DNA of 43,540 nucleotides, taken from contig CAJULF010000023.1 of NCBI GenBank assembly GCA_910587135.1, positions 1 to 43,540 of the forward strand. The letters are read 5' to 3'. The notes beneath the pieces are model-generated. The model did no database searches. It saw nothing but the letters and a program-made list of their open reading frames with translations, and had not been told where the DNA came from. The translations under genes were made by a program, and so were the position numbers. Shown here one piece after another: positions 33,301-41,550 of this stretch (positions are counted from its first letter, which is position 1; the number at the start of each line of letters is the position of its first letter). Origin of the DNA: an uncultured Oscillospiraceae bacterium. Its GTDB lineage: Bacteria; Bacillota; Clostridia; Oscillospirales; Ruminococcaceae.

Positions 33301-34182
33301 ATGATAAAATTTATGGCTTTCGGAGATCTTCATTATGACGATGTTCCCGATGTCGACAGACGAATCGCCGAATTGCTGGCGCATGCCGAAGAAACAAAGC
33401 CCGATTTCATCATCTCGCTGGGCGATCTGTGCTATCCCGCTGAAAAGAACAAAGCGGTTTTGGAAAAGCTCTGCTCCGCAGGTATACCGCTGTATCACAC
33501 CATAGGCAATCACGACACCGAGAACTGTCATCTGAAAAACACCCTGAAATTTTTATCAATGAAAAAGCCCTACTATTCGTTTGAATACGATGATGTTAAA
33601 TTTATCGTTCTGAATTCCTGCTATTTATGCAGGAACGGCGTTGAAATCCCATATCTTGGCAGAAACTACAAAGAGGACGGCGCGATATACCCCGTTGTTC
33701 CATCTTATGAAACGGAATGGCTTAAAAACGAGCTGAATGACGACAAGCGCCATATTATTTTCTCGCACCACAGTCTTGTAAACAACCATAGGGACAGGGG
33801 CATAAGCAACAGAAGCGCCGTAAGGGATATGCTGCGGGAAAAAAACGTTCTTTTATGTATGAACGGACACGACCACGGAGACGACGTTAAGGTTATTGAC
33901 AACATTACATATTATACGGTAAATTCAGCCTCGTATATGTGGTGCGGCTTTCAGATAATGGCGTCGGAAAAGCTGATGAAAAAATATGGATATCTCAACG
34001 GATTTCTTTTTTATAAGCAGGCTTTTTTCGTTAATGTTGAAATTGATAACAGCGAAATAAGAATTTCGGGCATGGACGGCGAATATATGTCGGTCACTCC
34101 CGATGACGTGGAATTGTATGACTATAAATGGAACGGAGTATCCGTAAGACCGCAAACAAGCTCATATGTTATAAAACTATAA
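33301..34182 (+). CDS. Metallophosphoesterase, Icc/CpdA-like
   Basis: 293 aa, cytosolic. Motifs: FGDLHYDD, ISLGDLCYP, TIGNHDTENC, IIFSHHSLV and MNGHDHGDDV, the full dimetal centre of the class-III cyclic nucleotide phosphodiesterase / Icc family. Substrate unknown. The C terminus (YSFEYDDVKF earlier; ISGMDGEYMSVTPDDVELYD late) is typical of family members acting on cell-surface or nucleotide substrates. It has no good ribosome site, so translation may depend on coupling to the gene upstream. Confidence 0.85.
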   Translation: MIKFMAFGDLHYDDVPDVDRRIAELLAHAEETKPDFIISLGDLCYPAEKNKAVLEKLCSAGIPLYHTIGNHDTENCHLKNTLKFLSMKKPYYSFEYDDVKFIVLNSCYLCRNGVEIPYLGRNYKEDGAIYPVVPSYETEWLKNELNDDKRHIIFSHHSLVNNHRDRGISNRSAVRDMLREKNVLLCMNGHDHGDDVKVIDNITYYTVNSASYMWCGFQIMASEKLMKKYGYLNGFLFYKQAFFVNVEIDNSEIRISGMDGEYMSVTPDDVELYDYKWNGVSVRPQTSSYVIKL

Positions 34183-34338
34183 AAATTTTGAATTACGGGA
34201 TAATATTGGGTGGAATTTCAGGTAAAGGGGAAGATATCATGGTTGGTGGAAAAGCTATCCGACAGTGTAATATTTATATAAATTGAGATAAGTACCGCGG
34301 CAATCAAAATAAATCATTATTTTAACGAGGACATGATA

Positions 34339-35115
34339 ATGAAGCTTCACTCTTTGGGGATAGATTTCCGTCATGACAAGGATTTTCTTATTGACCGTCC
34401 GAACGGTTCGGGGGACAACCTTATAATTATTTTCAAGACCACGGCTGTTGTACGGCAAAACGGAATTGTCCAAACGGCGCCCGCGGGCAGCGCCGTGGTG
34501 TACTCCAAGGGCGAGCGGCAGTATTACGGCGCGGCGGGCGCGGAATATATAAACGATTGGGTGCATTTTGAATGCGATGAGCGGGATACGTTCTTTGACA
34601 GGATAAGGATGCCGTTTAATACCGTTATGCCAGTTTCCGCGGGCGGCACGGAGGATATTCTGAATATGTTGGGTCTGGAACAGGTTTCGGGAGGAGAAAA
34701 CAGCGGGGAATGTGTCGATCTGCTGCTGAGGCTTCTGCTGACAAAGCTGGGCGGAGCTGGCGGCAGTCCGCGAGGAAATTCCCGTTCAGCCGCGCTGAGG
34801 ACGCTGCGGGCGGAAATATACCGAAATCCAGCCGACTGCAAAAGTATCGCGGAGCTTTCCTCGCGGCTGGCGCTCAGCCCCTCCTATTTTCAGAATTTAT
34901 ACAAAAAGGAATTCGGGGTAAGCTGCTACGAGGACGTGCTTGCCGCGCGGCTGGAGCGCGCCAAGTATTATCTTGCGGATACCGCGCTTTCCGTCAGAAG
35001 CATAGCGGAGCTGTGCGGATTTGAAAACGACACTCACTTTATACGTCAGTTCCGCCGCCGCACCGGCATGACCGCGACTCAATTCAGGGGGCGCTCACGA
35101 CACCGTCAGGACTGA
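34339..35115 (+). CDS. AraC-family transcriptional regulator
   Basis: 258 aa. The N-terminal cupin-like sensing region (about 1-110; GSAVVYSKGERQYYGAAGAE) is followed by the C-terminal AraC DNA-binding domain (about 160-258): SIAELSSRLALSPSYFQNLY then VRSIAELCGFENDTHFIRQF and TGMTATQF. The start at 34339 has gagg 8 bases upstream; the ATG two codons earlier is too close to that site. Likely responds to a sugar; possible targets are the neighbouring GH51/GH74 genes, but nothing links them directly. Confidence 0.9.
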   Translation: MKLHSLGIDFRHDKDFLIDRPNGSGDNLIIIFKTTAVVRQNGIVQTAPAGSAVVYSKGERQYYGAAGAEYINDWVHFECDERDTFFDRIRMPFNTVMPVSAGGTEDILNMLGLEQVSGGENSGECVDLLLRLLLTKLGGAGGSPRGNSRSAALRTLRAEIYRNPADCKSIAELSSRLALSPSYFQNLYKKEFGVSCYEDVLAARLERAKYYLADTALSVRSIAELCGFENDTHFIRQFRRRTGMTATQFRGRSRHRQD

Positions 35116-35195
35116 TCGGTCAGTACAGACTGCACAGTTTTTGACACGGAGTGAAAGTTGTTATCGGAGAAATTGCAGAAAAAACATTTTTCCTA

Positions 35196-35224
35196 TTGAA
35201 AATATCCCGAAAATATGATAAAAT
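35196..35224 (+). promoter_or_regulatory. Promoter of queT
   Basis: ttgaaa, 17-nt spacer, taaaat; start near 35231. This implies a leader of about 300 nt ahead of queT, far longer than the riboswitch needs. Confidence 0.65.
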
Positions 35225-35230
35225 ATACAT

Positions 35231-35490
35231 ATATCGGTTTGAGATATTATTTCAGACCGACAGCTTTTGCAATTTTGGGCTTTGCTCCAATTTTGCCATA
35301 CCCCCTATATCGGGGGTGATACTGATTTATAATCTCCGTGCAGACATATTCGCGGTAATCCCGTTACCTATCGATGCGTCAACGCTTCTCGGCGTACATA
35401 CGTACGCGGTCGCCGCGTTTCCCTGTGATAGGCACAGCCTTTCCGCATATGTTATCTACACTCCGATTATAGATAGGTATGAAAATTCAA
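35231..35490 (+). ncRNA. Structured queT leader, upstream part
   Basis: Several self-complementary segments: accccc / gggggt (35300-35317), ggtaa / ttacc (about 35356-35370), cctatc with gataggc (long range, about 35367 and 35427) and tatcta / tagata (about 35453-35477). The open frame through it has no ribosome site. A second RNA element may sit ahead of the preQ1 aptamer, but none is recognised. Confidence 0.4.
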
Positions 35491-35533
35491 TACGGTGTTG
35501 TCTTTGCTAACCACCGTTAAAAAACAAGGAGAT
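35491..35533 (+). promoter_or_regulatory. preQ1-I riboswitch overlapping the queT ribosome site
   Basis: Stem acggtg (35492-35497) / caccgt (35512-35517), loop ttgtctttgctaac, then ttaaaaaacaaggag. This matches the preQ1-I layout: short P1, C-containing loop with a terminal AAC, and an A-rich tail whose end is the Shine-Dalgarno sequence. preQ1 binding would dock the A-rich tail and hide aaggag, shutting queT translation. The gene behind it, a queuosine precursor transporter, confirms the call. Confidence 0.82.
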
Positions 35534-35537
35534 TTTT

Positions 35538-36068
35538 ATGACAAAAGGCGAAATTTTCAACATCAGAAACCTTGCCCGTCTTGCGCTGATAGCGGCGCTT
35601 TACGCGGCAATGACGTTGGCTGTCCCGGGGCTTTCTTTCGGTGCGATCCAGTTCAGATTTTCGGAAATTCTTGTGTTGCTTTGCTTTTATAGGAAAGACT
35701 ATTGCGTATCGCTGATTTTAGGCTGTTTTATAGCGAACCTTTTCAGCCCCTTCGGACTTTATGACATTATTTTCGGAACCCTTGCCACAGCTGTTGCGGT
35801 CATCCCGATGTATTATGTCAAGAACATATGGCTGGCGTCGGCGCTTCCGATAATCAGCAACGGTATCATTGTCGGCTTTGAGCTTTTCCTTTGCGGAGAG
35901 CCGCTGTGGTTCAGCATGGGTACGGTAGCGCTTGGTGAGCTGGTGGTTATCACGGTTATAGGCTGTCCGCTTTTCAGATTCGCGTTGGAGCGGAGCAAGC
36001 CCTTTATGCAGGTTCTCGGCGCAGATAAACAAAAACTTGCACCAAGAAAACTCGCGGAGCAGAAATAA
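35538..36068 (+). CDS. queT: Queuosine precursor transporter QueT
   Basis: 176 aa, five to six membrane helices, the substrate-specific S component of an ECF-type transporter for preQ1/queuosine precursors. Family signature LAVPGLSFGAIQFRFSEIL followed by LLCFYRKDY and LGCFIANLFSPFGLYDIIFG. The C-terminal tail is basic and soluble. Translation is controlled by the preQ1-I riboswitch. No queC/D/E/F genes are nearby, so the cell may salvage rather than make the precursor. Confidence 0.93.
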   Translation: MTKGEIFNIRNLARLALIAALYAAMTLAVPGLSFGAIQFRFSEILVLLCFYRKDYCVSLILGCFIANLFSPFGLYDIIFGTLATAVAVIPMYYVKNIWLASALPIISNGIIVGFELFLCGEPLWFSMGTVALGELVVITVIGCPLFRFALERSKPFMQVLGADKQKLAPRKLAEQK

Positions 36069-36100
36069 AAATTATCATGCGCAGAACAAAAGAAAGAGGT

Positions 36101-36124
36101 CGCCCGCTCCTTTCGGAACGGGCG
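36101..36124. terminator. Terminator between convergent queT and hydrogenase-like receptor genes
   Basis: cgcccgctcc / ggaacgggcg (9 of 10 pairs) with a tttc loop; gctcaatttt follows on plus and ctctttctttt on minus. Confidence 0.8.
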
Positions 36125-36149
36125 GCTCAATTTTATGGTCTTGTTTTAA

Positions 36150-38078
36150 TCAGACATTATCGTTCAGCACCTCGTCCGCCTTTGCAACAAGTCCGTCTAT
36201 GCGCTTTGTTATATCCGTTACGTCGCCCATAGCCGAACTGATGTCCTCGCCGCGCCCGAGGGTCTTTGTGATGTTGCGCTGCATATTGTTTACCATTTCA
36301 AGAATATTCTGCATTTTTTCGGCGATGGTTATGACGATACCGTTTACGGTATCGATATCCGCGAACACCAGCGCGTTGCTTTCCTCCGCTTCTGTAACGG
36401 CGTTCTGGGAGTGCTCCGCGAGATTGCGCACCTCGTCTGCAACGACCGCGAAGCCTATTCCCGCCTCGCCCGCACGCGCCGCTTCTATGCTGGCGTTGAT
36501 TGCGAGTATGTTTATCTGCCGCGCAATATCGTTGATATTTTTCGTCATTTTCGAGAACCCGCTTACACTCTCATTGATAGAGCCCATCGCGCTGTTTATG
36601 TTCTCGCTGAGCAGCCGCAGCTCGTCAATAACTCCCGAAAGGCTTGACACCTCGGAGTAGTTGACGTTATTGAGCTTCGCTATCCCCTCCGTAGCTCCGC
36701 TTACGCTGCCGATATTCTGCGTAAGCATGGAAACAACATTCCCCAGCTCCGCGGTGATATGCCCGATGGTCTCGTTGACCTCCTCGATATGACGGCGGTG
36801 ATTTGCCGATTCCTTAAGAGTGTACTGCGCGCAGCTCTGAAAAGAGCTTGTCCCCTTAATGATAGCCTCCGCCATTCGGCGGCAGGTGGGGAAACCGCAG
36901 GAGTGGCAGTTGTAGTTGCGCTCCACTTCGGTATTCTTGCCCATTTTCGTCAGCATTGCGTCTATCTCGGCTTCGGTAACCCGGCGCTCGTTAAGCTCCT
37001 CTGGCTCGTAGCTTCGCATGAAGTCAGACAACTTAAGCATTTTGTCAAACTTTAAAAACGCCTTGTCCCTATGCTTGCGGTCGAACTTTACGCGCTTGGT
37101 GCGGGCATATTTTTCAACGCCGTTGATAATGCCGCTCATACGGTAGACCGACATCTGTGTGCCTATCGCCGGACCGCTTCCGCAGCCGTGGTCGCAGGAC
37201 AGAACATCAAACACGTCGGGCAGATCACGCCCATCGACGCTCGAATACATATCCAGATTGCGGTAAACGCTGCCGACTCCCTCGCTTGTGATAACGTTAA
37301 GAGAGGGCATTTCCAGCTCCAGACACGCCTTAAGCCCGCCCGGTCTCGGATATACCGCGCCCATTGCGCCCACAGTCCCCGAGAATTCAAAGGAGGAACG
37401 ACCCTTCAGCTTGTCCGGATCGCTTCCCTCACGCTTCATAAGCTCACCGAGCCGCTTGAAGGTAACGTTATAATCCACTATGCCGGTTTCCCTGAATTCA
37501 TCGCCCTTTGCTATGCAGGGCGACAGAGCAGCGATCCTGCGGCTCTCTCCCAGATATTTGCGCAGATAAACAGCAAGGCAAAGCATGGGAGAATGAACGG
37601 GCGAAAGGTGAGAAAGCGCCTTGTGGCAGTATTTTTTTATGTAGTTCACTATGGCGGGGCAGGGCTGCGATATGATCTTCTCGCCCTTATGCTGCTCCAT
37701 ATATCGGATATGTCCCCATGTGCAGATATCCGCGCCGAGTGACACGTCGTAAATCTCCTTCACGCCGTGCCTTTTCAGAAAATCCAGAACGTGCCGCCAG
37801 CTGCCGTTGAAGGATATCTTTATCGCGGGAGCTACGATAAGAACTATCTCTTTGCCTTCGCGCAGATCCGACCAGAACCGCTCGGTATCGTCCTCATAGC
37901 TTCTTGCGTTGTGGCTGCACGCTTTTATGCATGCACCGCAGCGTATGCACTTGCTTTCGTCGATATCAAAAACTGTCTTGCCGCTGCTGTCCAGCACCCA
38001 CTTGTTTGCCTCGATCGATGGGCACACGCGTATACAGCTGTTGCAGGCAACACATTTTGAGCTGTCAAAAGTAATCAT
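36150..38078 (-). CDS. Soluble chemoreceptor fused to an [FeFe]-hydrogenase-like sensor module
   Basis: 642 aa, no membrane helix. In order: two 4Fe-4S ferredoxin motifs (Cys 9/12/15/19 and 44/47/50/54); an [FeFe]-hydrogenase H-domain-like region (about 78-325) with VAPAIKISF, L1-like SQPCPAIV (Cys140), L2-like LSPCIAKGDEF (Cys188) and L3-like CDHGCGSG (Cys295, Cys299); a further Fe-S motif CHSCGFPTC (391-399, plus Cys416); and a methyl-accepting signalling domain (about 430-642) with tip ILAINASIEAARAGEAGIGF. All four cubane-ligand positions of the H cluster appear kept, but the proton-relay Cys of canonical TSCCP is Pro here, as if catalysis was given up for sensing. It should signal to CheA/CheW. 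Possible stimuli are H2 or redox state (inference). Confidence 0.88.
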   Translation of the reverse strand: MITFDSSKCVACNSCIRVCPSIEANKWVLDSSGKTVFDIDESKCIRCGACIKACSHNARSYEDDTERFWSDLREGKEIVLIVAPAIKISFNGSWRHVLDFLKRHGVKEIYDVSLGADICTWGHIRYMEQHKGEKIISQPCPAIVNYIKKYCHKALSHLSPVHSPMLCLAVYLRKYLGESRRIAALSPCIAKGDEFRETGIVDYNVTFKRLGELMKREGSDPDKLKGRSSFEFSGTVGAMGAVYPRPGGLKACLELEMPSLNVITSEGVGSVYRNLDMYSSVDGRDLPDVFDVLSCDHGCGSGPAIGTQMSVYRMSGIINGVEKYARTKRVKFDRKHRDKAFLKFDKMLKLSDFMRSYEPEELNERRVTEAEIDAMLTKMGKNTEVERNYNCHSCGFPTCRRMAEAIIKGTSSFQSCAQYTLKESANHRRHIEEVNETIGHITAELGNVVSMLTQNIGSVSGATEGIAKLNNVNYSEVSSLSGVIDELRLLSENINSAMGSINESVSGFSKMTKNINDIARQINILAINASIEAARAGEAGIGFAVVADEVRNLAEHSQNAVTEAEESNALVFADIDTVNGIVITIAEKMQNILEMVNNMQRNITKTLGRGEDISSAMGDVTDITKRIDGLVAKADEVLNDNV

Positions 38079-38108
38079 TGCTTTGCTCGGTTTCCTTTCT
38101 TAAGCTAT

Positions 38109-38138
38109 GCGCCCTCACATGACATAAAGTGAGAGCGC
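38109..38138. terminator. Terminator downstream of rny
   Basis: gcgccctcac / gtgagagcgc (9 of 10 pairs), 10-nt loop, between the rny stop and the start of the hydrogenase-like receptor gene. Confidence 0.65.
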
Positions 38139-38163
38139 ACAGAATCAACATTACAATGTCCGT

Positions 38164-39768
38164 TTACTTTGCATAATCGATGACGCGGCTTTCGCGGATA
38201 AGATTTATCTTTATCTGACCGGGATACTCCATTTCGTCCTCGATTTTTTTTGCGATATCCCTTGCAAGCACCGTCATATCGTCGTCGCTTATCTGCTCGG
38301 GTTTTATCATTATGCGAACCTCGCGCCCCGCCTGTATCGCGTAGGATTTCTCAACCCCGCTGTACGAGCAGCATATCTCCTCCAGCTTTTCAAGACGCTT
38401 GATGTAGTTCTCGTAATTCTCGCTTCTTGCCGCCGGACGTGCCGCGCTTATCGCGTCGGCTGCCTGCACAAGCGCCGCTATGACCGTTCTGCACTCCACA
38501 TCGCCGTGGTGCGCTTCAATGGCGTGAATGACCTCCGAGTTTTCCTTGTACTTCTTGCAGACATCAACGCCTATCTGAACATGAGAACCCTCTATCTCGT
38601 GGTCGAGCGCCTTTCCGATATCGTGAAGCAGACCCGCTCTTCTTGCAAGAGCCGCGTCCACGCCAAGCTCGCTCGCCATAATTCCTGCCAGATGTGCCAC
38701 CTCTATGGAGTGATTCAGCACGTTCTGACGGTAGGAGGTTCTGTACTTAAGCCGTCCTATAAGCCGTATAAGCTCGTGGTTCAAGCCGTTTACGTTTGTT
38801 TCCAGTACGGCTCTCTCGCCCTCCTGCTTTATGCGCAGCTCCACCTCTCTGCGCGCCTTCTCAACCGTTTCCTCAATGCGCGCGGGGTGAATACGCCCGT
38901 CCTGAATGAGCCTTTCGAGAGCTATCCTCGCTATCTCTCTGCGAACGTGGTCAAAGCAGGAAAGCGTGATAACCTCCGGCGTGTCGTCAATGATAAGATC
39001 AACGCCCGTCATGGTTTCGAGAGCGCGAATATTGCGCCCCTCGCGCCCGATTATACGCCCCTTCATTTCGTCGCTCGGGATAGCCACTACCGAAACAGCT
39101 GTTTCGGATACCGTATCCGCTGCCAGTCTTGCGATGGCAAGGGATATGTACTGCCTTGCCTTCTCATCACAGTCGTCCTTGAGCTTCTGCTCATAAGCGG
39201 ATATCAGAAGCGCCTTGTCATGGTTAAGCTCCGTGTCAAGCAGCTGCAAAAGGTGATCCTTCGCCTGCTCCGTGGTAAAGCCCGATATTCTTTCCAGAAT
39301 ATCCATCTGGCTCTGCTTGAGCTGCTCCGCTTCGGCTACCTTTTCGTCAGCCTTCTTGTGCTTCTGGTGGAGCTGCTCCTCCAGCTTTTCAAGCTTGTCG
39401 TTTTTCTTGTCGAGATTTTCCTCCTTCTGCTGTATCCTGCGCTCCGAGCGTGAAACCTCGCTTCTGCGCTCTTTCAGCTCCCGTTCCGCGTCGTTTTTAA
39501 GGCGCTGCACCTCTTTTTCCGCATTGGTGCGCAGCTTGTAGATTTCGTCTTTTGCCTCTACAAGGGCAGTCTTTTTCATTGTTTCGGCTTTTTCTCCTGC
39601 TTCCTCAACGATACGAGCAGCTTCCTTTTCCGCTGACTCAAACTGAGCCTCGGCGGTTTTTATCCGATGCTGCACACCAAGCCTGAAGCAGATGAAGCCG
39701 CAGACCACCGCGCCGACAAGGAGTGCCGCTATGCCGATAAGCACAGCAACAAACAGTGGGATATCCAT
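38164..39768 (-). CDS. rny: Ribonuclease Y
   Basis: Membrane-bound endoribonuclease that starts mRNA decay in Gram-positive bacteria. 534 aa, normal length. One N-terminal helix (about 5-30), a long charged coiled coil (about 35-210), a KH RNA-binding domain (GRIIGREGRNIRALETM) and an HD phosphohydrolase domain with RAGLLHDIGKALDHEIEGSH. The start is the ATG at 39768, with aggaggg eight bases upstream; an in-frame ATG 42 bases earlier lies before that site and is rejected. The upstream spacer is about 1 kb. Confidence 0.97.
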   Translation of the reverse strand: MDIPLFVAVLIGIAALLVGAVVCGFICFRLGVQHRIKTAEAQFESAEKEAARIVEEAGEKAETMKKTALVEAKDEIYKLRTNAEKEVQRLKNDAERELKERRSEVSRSERRIQQKEENLDKKNDKLEKLEEQLHQKHKKADEKVAEAEQLKQSQMDILERISGFTTEQAKDHLLQLLDTELNHDKALLISAYEQKLKDDCDEKARQYISLAIARLAADTVSETAVSVVAIPSDEMKGRIIGREGRNIRALETMTGVDLIIDDTPEVITLSCFDHVRREIARIALERLIQDGRIHPARIEETVEKARREVELRIKQEGERAVLETNVNGLNHELIRLIGRLKYRTSYRQNVLNHSIEVAHLAGIMASELGVDAALARRAGLLHDIGKALDHEIEGSHVQIGVDVCKKYKENSEVIHAIEAHHGDVECRTVIAALVQAADAISAARPAARSENYENYIKRLEKLEEICCSYSGVEKSYAIQAGREVRIMIKPEQISDDDMTVLARDIAKKIEDEMEYPGQIKINLIRESRVIDYAK

Positions 39769-40464
39769 CCTTAATTCCCTCCTTATAATTTCGGCGGGAT
39801 AAATATACAATTTTTATGGAAAAGCTCGGCGAAACAGCCGCGGAAAGCACTCCCGCGCCCGAAACACGCCGCGCCGCGCGCCGTCTGACCAAAGCCCCCA
39901 ATTCCGCCTTCGGTCATAATGGCAATAACAGACTTGTCCCATACCCCGAGCGGGCATTGAACGTTTACAATGAATAATTCCGATTTCCGTACTTCCTTTA
40001 TTTTACAGCAAACGTTAAAACAAATACGACGTTCACTGCAAAAATGATTTGAATTGCCTCGCGCATCCGTCCGCTAAAGCTTACTCCGCGCGTATCGGCA
40101 AACAGTAAACGACAAAATTCATTTACTGTAAAAGAACGCTTTCAAGGAATAACAAAGGCTGTTCTCCTATTATATATTATGCCGCCGCCTGAAAAATAAC
40201 GTAAATATATCAAGGTAATATCGGGCTTTGCCGCGCCTTTCGGCTCAAAGCCTGTCCGCGCTTTTCCGGCATATATCTCCGAAACGCCGCCAAAAATAAA
40301 TGGCAATTACCAAATCAATATAATAAACGTGAGCCGACACCGAAAAAACTTTTTCGGATAAGCCTATTATTATTTTACTATATTTTCACGAAAATGTCAA
40401 GGGTAAAGAGCTATTTTTTATACCAAAATGCACATATTTTTATTCCTTAAACAGCATAATTCGA
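39769..40464. other. Long gene-free leader/spacer upstream of rny
   Basis: No credible gene on either strand. Two related imperfect palindromes lie at about 40006-40052 (ttttacagcaaacg / cgttcactgcaaaa) and 40099-40131 (cagtaaa / tttactg), and a ggctttg / caaagcc hairpin near 40228-40254. AT-rich 40300-40460 may hold promoters. A long rny leader is possible. Confidence 0.4.
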
Positions 40465-40605
40465 TAATCTGTTTATAAAGGTTGACCTGAAGCGGGTTAT
40501 TTAAGTCAACACCGCACAAAGCCCGCGCTCCGCGCTCTGTGCGGTGTTAACTTAAAAAGATTTCAAGCTTTCCGCTAAGCATACTCCGCTTCACTTAATT
40601 CCGGA
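40465..40605 (-). repeat. R1 structured repeat, copy 13, interrupted and truncated
   Basis: Right-end tract ctgtttataaaggttgacctg in minus orientation, then an R2 palindrome (40501-40555), then the continuation aaaagatttcaagctttccg of the R1 stem. The left end and second hairpin have decayed (cattccgg-like). The R2 copy is therefore nested inside this older R1 copy. Confidence 0.7.
40501..40555. repeat. R2 palindrome nested in R1
   Basis: ttaagtcaacaccgcaca / tgtgcggtgttaacttaa, 17 of 18 pairs, with inner gcgctccgcgct. Bounded by TTAA on both sides. Confidence 0.8.
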
Positions 40606-40682
40606 AGTTTTGCGCAAATTGCAACAAAATGCCATCCTATTCAAATCACGGTTGATATAACGGTCAGCACCAAGAAACGCAT

Positions 40683-40740
40683 ACCGCCCTTGGCGCTTCG
40701 TCACGAAAGCAGACGATTGCCAAGGGCGGTTCGATCAACC
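40683..40740. terminator. Strong hairpin downstream of the filament-like gene
   Basis: Perfect 12-bp stem accgcccttggc / gccaagggcggt around a 34-nt loop, with an outer taacggt / accgtta pair (about 40660 and 40738-40745). It follows the stop of the minus-strand gene by about 40 bases. Confidence 0.65.
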
Positions 40741-40782
40741 GTTAAATTACTTCACACCCCAAATCAGCGAAATTCTGCGCGG

Positions 40783-41517
40783 TTACGCGTAGAAGCTGAA
40801 CAGCGAGCCGCTGCTGAAAGCGTAGGTCGGCATACTGAAAGCGTTGTAGGTAAGCATTCCCTTGCCGTTGGACAGAGAGCCTATCTGCTGAGCTTTCTGC
40901 GCTATCTTGTTGGAGAAGCCGTAGTTGCCGCCGAAAGTGGTCTTGATGTCCAGAGCGGAAACTTTGTCGCCGAGGCTCTCCTTATTGAAGGACAGTTTGT
41001 TGTCGCTGCCCAAAGAGAAGCCCGCACGCTCGAGAGAGCCGTTGAACACCTTTGCGGTATTTACCGTCATAACGCCCTTTTGCAGCACAGACGAGCTGTC
41101 GGAATTGCTCACATTTTCGATCATGCTGTTGTAGCTGTCCGCGAAATTCTGCGCCAGCTTCGCGTACTCGTCCTGATTGTACTCGCCGCCGTATTTGAGC
41201 TTATTAGCGAAGCTCGTCATGTCGTCCGCAGCGTTTTTCGCCTCGCTCGTGGATGTTTTCAGCGCTACGGTGCTGCTTGCGGTATCCAGCGCACTGTTGG
41301 TGATGCCTAAAAGGTTCTTGTAGAGGTTTGAATACTGCTCTTTTGCGTTTGGGTTCTTGTTATTGAGCGGGGTATTCGTCAGCCTGTTAAGATTTTTAAG
41401 CTCCGACCTCGTGGCTATCTTGCGGGTAAGACCGCTCAGACTTGTGCGATTGCCGTAGTTTGTCATAGCTTTAGCCATCATCAGCTGCGTTGAAGCCATA
41501 TTGCCTACTGTTGCCAT
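40783..41517 (-). CDS. Unknown protein, weakly like flagellar filament/cap sequences
   Basis: 244 aa, rich in Ser, Asn, Thr and Ala, no signal peptide. It is helical with low Cys content; the segment RAGFSLGSDNKLSFNKESL resembles the conserved C-terminal turn of FliD-type filament caps, and the N terminus (MATVGNMASTQLMMAKAMTN) is amphipathic, as in exported flagellar proteins. That likeness is weak and no family is assigned. Very strong aaggaggtg site, suggesting high expression. It follows the F420-ligase-like gene by 33 bases and ends before a strong terminator. Confidence 0.6.
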   Translation of the reverse strand: MATVGNMASTQLMMAKAMTNYGNRTSLSGLTRKIATRSELKNLNRLTNTPLNNKNPNAKEQYSNLYKNLLGITNSALDTASSTVALKTSTSEAKNAADDMTSFANKLKYGGEYNQDEYAKLAQNFADSYNSMIENVSNSDSSSVLQKGVMTVNTAKVFNGSLERAGFSLGSDNKLSFNKESLGDKVSALDIKTTFGGNYGFSNKIAQKAQQIGSLSNGKGMLTYNAFSMPTYAFSSGSLFSFYA

Positions 41518-41550
41518 AAAAGCACCTCCTTAAGTTTATATCAAAGCGGG

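Noticed and set aside
35491..35533. preQ1-II or preQ1-III class for the queT leader
   Set aside because: The aptamer is short, with a single P1 and an A-rich tail ending in the ribosome site, which is the class I layout; the extra structure upstream is reported separately.
40729..40750. tRNA-like T-arm (ggttcgatcaacc)
   Set aside because: It is part of a long terminator hairpin; no acceptor, D or anticodon arms fit.
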